DNA from: an uncultured Clostridia bacterium
GTDB lineage: Bacteria; Bacillota; Clostridia; Christensenellales; UBA1242
Direction: 5' to 3'
NCBI GenBank assembly: GCA_945937975.1
Contig: CAMEUD010000058.1
Coordinates: 1-7,533, forward strand
Length of the DNA stretch: 7,533 nt
Shown piece after piece: positions 6,049-7,533 of this stretch. Below the pieces are notes generated by a model. It was not told where the DNA came from and did no database searches. It saw only the letters and a program-made list of their open reading frames with translations. Both the position numbers and the translations under genes were made by a program. Within the stretch, counting starts at the first letter, position 1; the number at the start of each line of letters is the position of its first letter.

Positions 6049-6797
6049 TGTATACAAAGGATACTATAGAAAATTTTGTTTTTACAATAGAAAACTTTAA
6101 TGAGATTACACCAGCAAAACAAATAGATTATTTTGCGTACTTTTTACATTTAAACAATTTTGATAATTTTTCAACAAAAGATATTCAATAGTGTTTTGAA
6201 ATGCTAAATTGTCCTAAATATTCCAATATATCTGCATATTTGAATAATAATTGCAGTGGTAAAAATAAAAAATTTATAAAAAAATCTTCTGGTGTTTTTA
6301 CAATTACAAAACAATTACAAGATAAATTTAATGATGAATTTAATAATAATAATCATAAAGCACCACCTCCATCTAATAATCTATTTCCAATAGAATTGGT
6401 AAACGAAACAAGGGGTTATATTCAGGAAATTTCTAGTCAAGCAATCTGTTGTTATGACCTAAAATTATTCGATGCATGTTCTGTAATGTTAAGAAAGTTG
6501 ATTGAAACATTAATTATTGAATGTTTTGAAAAACATAAATTGGACAGCGAAATAAAAGACAAAAATGGCGATTTTTTCTATTTAAGCGATTTAATAAATA
6601 AATTGCTGATAGAAAAATCATGGAATATAAGTAGAAATGCTAAACAAGGATTTAAAAACATAAAAAATATAGGCGACTTAGCTGCACATAATCGTCGTTT
6701 TTGTGCAAAACAAAGTGATATTGATAAAATAAAACAGGATGTAAGAATTTGTATTCAAGAATTGATTAGTTTAATTGATTATAAAAATTGGAAATAA
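6048..6797 (+). CDS. Cargo gene B: winged-helix-like plus DUF4145/HEPN-like protein, interrupted by TAG
   Basis: ATG 6048 shares its A with the TAA of gene A and has AAGGA (6035-6039) upstream. The frame runs 47 codons to TAG (6189-6191), then continues unbroken to TAA at 6795-6797, 249 residues in total. Residues ~23-90 resemble the winged-helix-like module of genes A and C, and the TAG lies inside it (STKDIQ-[TAG]-CFEML). Residues ~119-247 are a helical domain of DUF4145/HEPN type: LFDACSVMLRKLIETLI around R149, and IGDLAAHNRR around H214. The HEPN RNase motif R-x4-6-H is not clearly present (Lys where Arg is expected), so it may be a non-catalytic relative. After the TAG, ATG 6201 could start a 198-residue product with the whole C-terminal domain, but it has no Shine-Dalgarno. 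The TAG is a CAG-to-TAG mutation, a readthrough site, or an error. Confidence 0.68.
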
Positions 6798-6808
6798 AAG
6801 GAGAAAAA

Positions 6809-7330
6809 ATGGTAGTTAAATATAAAAATAATAACATCGAGTTTGAAATTGAAGGTTCAATTGATGAGGTAAAGGAAATATACTCTCTCATACAAAGTAT
6901 TACCATTGACAATTCAACTAAGGAAAGTACTGATAAAGATGTTTTAAATGAACAAGAAAAAAAGAATTATACAAAAAAGAAAACAAAAACAACATCCGGC
7001 AGTAAACCCATGAAATTAGAAATAGTTGATTTGAAAATCAATAATGAGCGTGAATTTATTGAAGAATTTAAATCATATTCTTTGGCAAAATCTATAACTC
7101 AAAAAATATATATATTAGTCTACTTATATAAGAAACACACTGGAAATGAGATTATTAATACGGATATCGTTCATAGTTTATTAAATTTTGCTCAAATTGA
7201 CACTCCAAAGCATTTAAAACAAATGCTACGAAATTTTGTAAATCAAGAGAAGACGTTTAATAAAATTGATGATGATAATTTTAAAATGAAATTTCAAACA
7301 GAAGATGAAATAAACAAATTAAAACCTTAA
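6809..7330 (+). CDS. Cargo gene C: N-terminal small domain, Lys-rich linker, winged-helix-like domain
   Basis: I chose ATG 6809 (173 residues) because AAAGGAGA (6797-6804) is well spaced; the longer start at 6788 lies inside gene B. The gap from gene B is 11 bases. Residues 3-32 (KYKNNNIEFEIEGSIDEVKE and on to SLIQSI) look like a short beta-beta-alpha domain with a [FI]E[IV]EGS.[DE]EV pattern that I believe occurs at the N-terminus of varied small bacterial proteins. Residues 45-70 are a Lys/Thr linker (KKNYTKKKTKTTSGSKP) similar in composition to that of gene A. Residues ~80-170 (EFIEEFKSYSLAKSITQKIY, then LNFAQIDTPKHLKQMLRNFV) parallel the C-terminal module of gene A. No enzyme motif is seen. 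A and C look like architecturally matched partners of B. The role is unknown. Confidence 0.75.
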   Translation: MVVKYKNNNIEFEIEGSIDEVKEIYSLIQSITIDNSTKESTDKDVLNEQEKKNYTKKKTKTTSGSKPMKLEIVDLKINNEREFIEEFKSYSLAKSITQKIYILVYLYKKHTGNEIINTDIVHSLLNFAQIDTPKHLKQMLRNFVNQEKTFNKIDDDNFKMKFQTEDEINKLKP

Positions 7331-7533
7331 AACAATTTTCACCCACCCAACGCCAACATATATTTTGGTGTTAGGATTGGATAACGGTCTTCCCGCCAAT
7401 CGGAGTCGCATTCTAACAGTAATGTTGGAGTGCGATTTTTCTATTTCTGCATTAAAGGTGTTGCAGGGTTTGTTGTACCCACTCAAAAGATAGAATATAC
7501 TCAAACTCATTACTTAACCCAGAAAAGAAATGA
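7331..7533 (+). other. Downstream intergenic region with leader of a gene beyond the window
   Basis: No complete gene is visible. The region is less AT-rich than the cargo operon and contains a strong terminator. The plus frame is open from 7385 to the end but crosses the hairpin and has no start signal. An ATG at 7530-7532 is the last codon of the window and may begin the next gene; its Shine-Dalgarno is poor (AGAAAAGAA). I suspect a recombinase follows, as is common at the end of such elements, but nothing here shows it. Confidence 0.4.
7406..7440 (+). terminator. Strong intrinsic terminator of the three-gene operon
   Basis: TCGCATTCTAACA (7406-7418), a GTAA tetraloop and TGTTGGAGTGCGA (7423-7435) form a 13-bp stem with two G:U pairs, followed by TTTTT. 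The U-G wobbles exist only in plus-strand RNA (they become A-C mismatches on the other strand), which fixes the orientation. It lies 76 bases after gene C. Confidence 0.9.

Noticed and set aside
1852..6797. Whole-window alternative genetic code (UGA=Trp or UAG=Gln)
   Set aside because: About ten Trp codons are TGG against one TGA, and the relaxase ends at TAG at a sensible place. Two isolated stops do not support a general code change, so they are kept only as findings.
7319..7510. 63-codon minus-strand open frame at the right edge
   Set aside because: It runs through the terminator hairpin on the opposite strand and has no Shine-Dalgarno; its apparent protein is a translation of the hairpin arms.
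1..7533. CRISPR array, tRNA or rRNA genes
   Set aside because: No regularly spaced repeats of 23-40 bases with unique spacers, and no cloverleaf or rRNA signature, were seen on either strand.

Overview
The window is a very AT-rich (about 30% GC by eye) piece of bacterial DNA. Gene starts have strong AGGAGG-type ribosome binding sites, promoters are TTGACA/TATAAT-like, and hairpin-plus-T-tract terminators separate the units. There is a Gram-positive style surface protein with a C-terminal membrane anchor, and a Gram-positive MobP/MobL-type relaxase. Together these point to a low-GC Firmicute (Bacillota), probably host-associated; I cannot place it more finely.

Layout. (1) 3-1184: C-terminal part of a beta-helix/adhesin-like surface protein, ending in a terminator. 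(2) 1244-1770: AT-rich gap with a tandem repeat and a possible pseudoknot. (3) 1852-2601: sigma-70-region-4-like HTH protein, broken by an in-frame TGA exactly where a Trp is expected. (4) 2602-3157: non-coding mobilization leader with convergent TCTAACAA repeats (candidate oriT), a promoter, a hairpin and a possible damaged basic mini-peptide. (5) 3158-4808: relaxosome accessory protein and HUH relaxase, overlapping by 11 bases. (6) 4846-4990: perfect 20-bp inverted repeat around a GC-richer hairpin, then a terminator. (7) 5104-5346: small unknown gene with an extended -10 promoter and a palindrome. (8) 5383-7330: three-gene operon behind a perfect consensus promoter embedded in repeated operator-like motifs. 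(9) 7331-7533: strong terminator and upstream region of a gene outside the window.

Interpretation. Regions 3-7 look like the backbone of a mobilizable (not self-conjugative) element: there is a relaxase but no type IV secretion or coupling gene here. The three-gene operon is probably its cargo. Each of its proteins carries, by my reading, a diverged copy of the same ~75-residue winged-helix-like module. The middle one is fused to a DUF4145/HEPN-like helical domain, and the outer two share a Lys/Thr-rich linker. I do not recognise this as a named system. Tight coupling, apparent autoregulation and mobile location fit a defence or toxin-antitoxin-like module, but that is inference. The middle gene has an in-frame TAG at codon 48. 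Together with the TGA in the sigma-like gene, that gives two otherwise intact ~250-codon frames each with one stop: two recent nonsense mutations, or readthrough.
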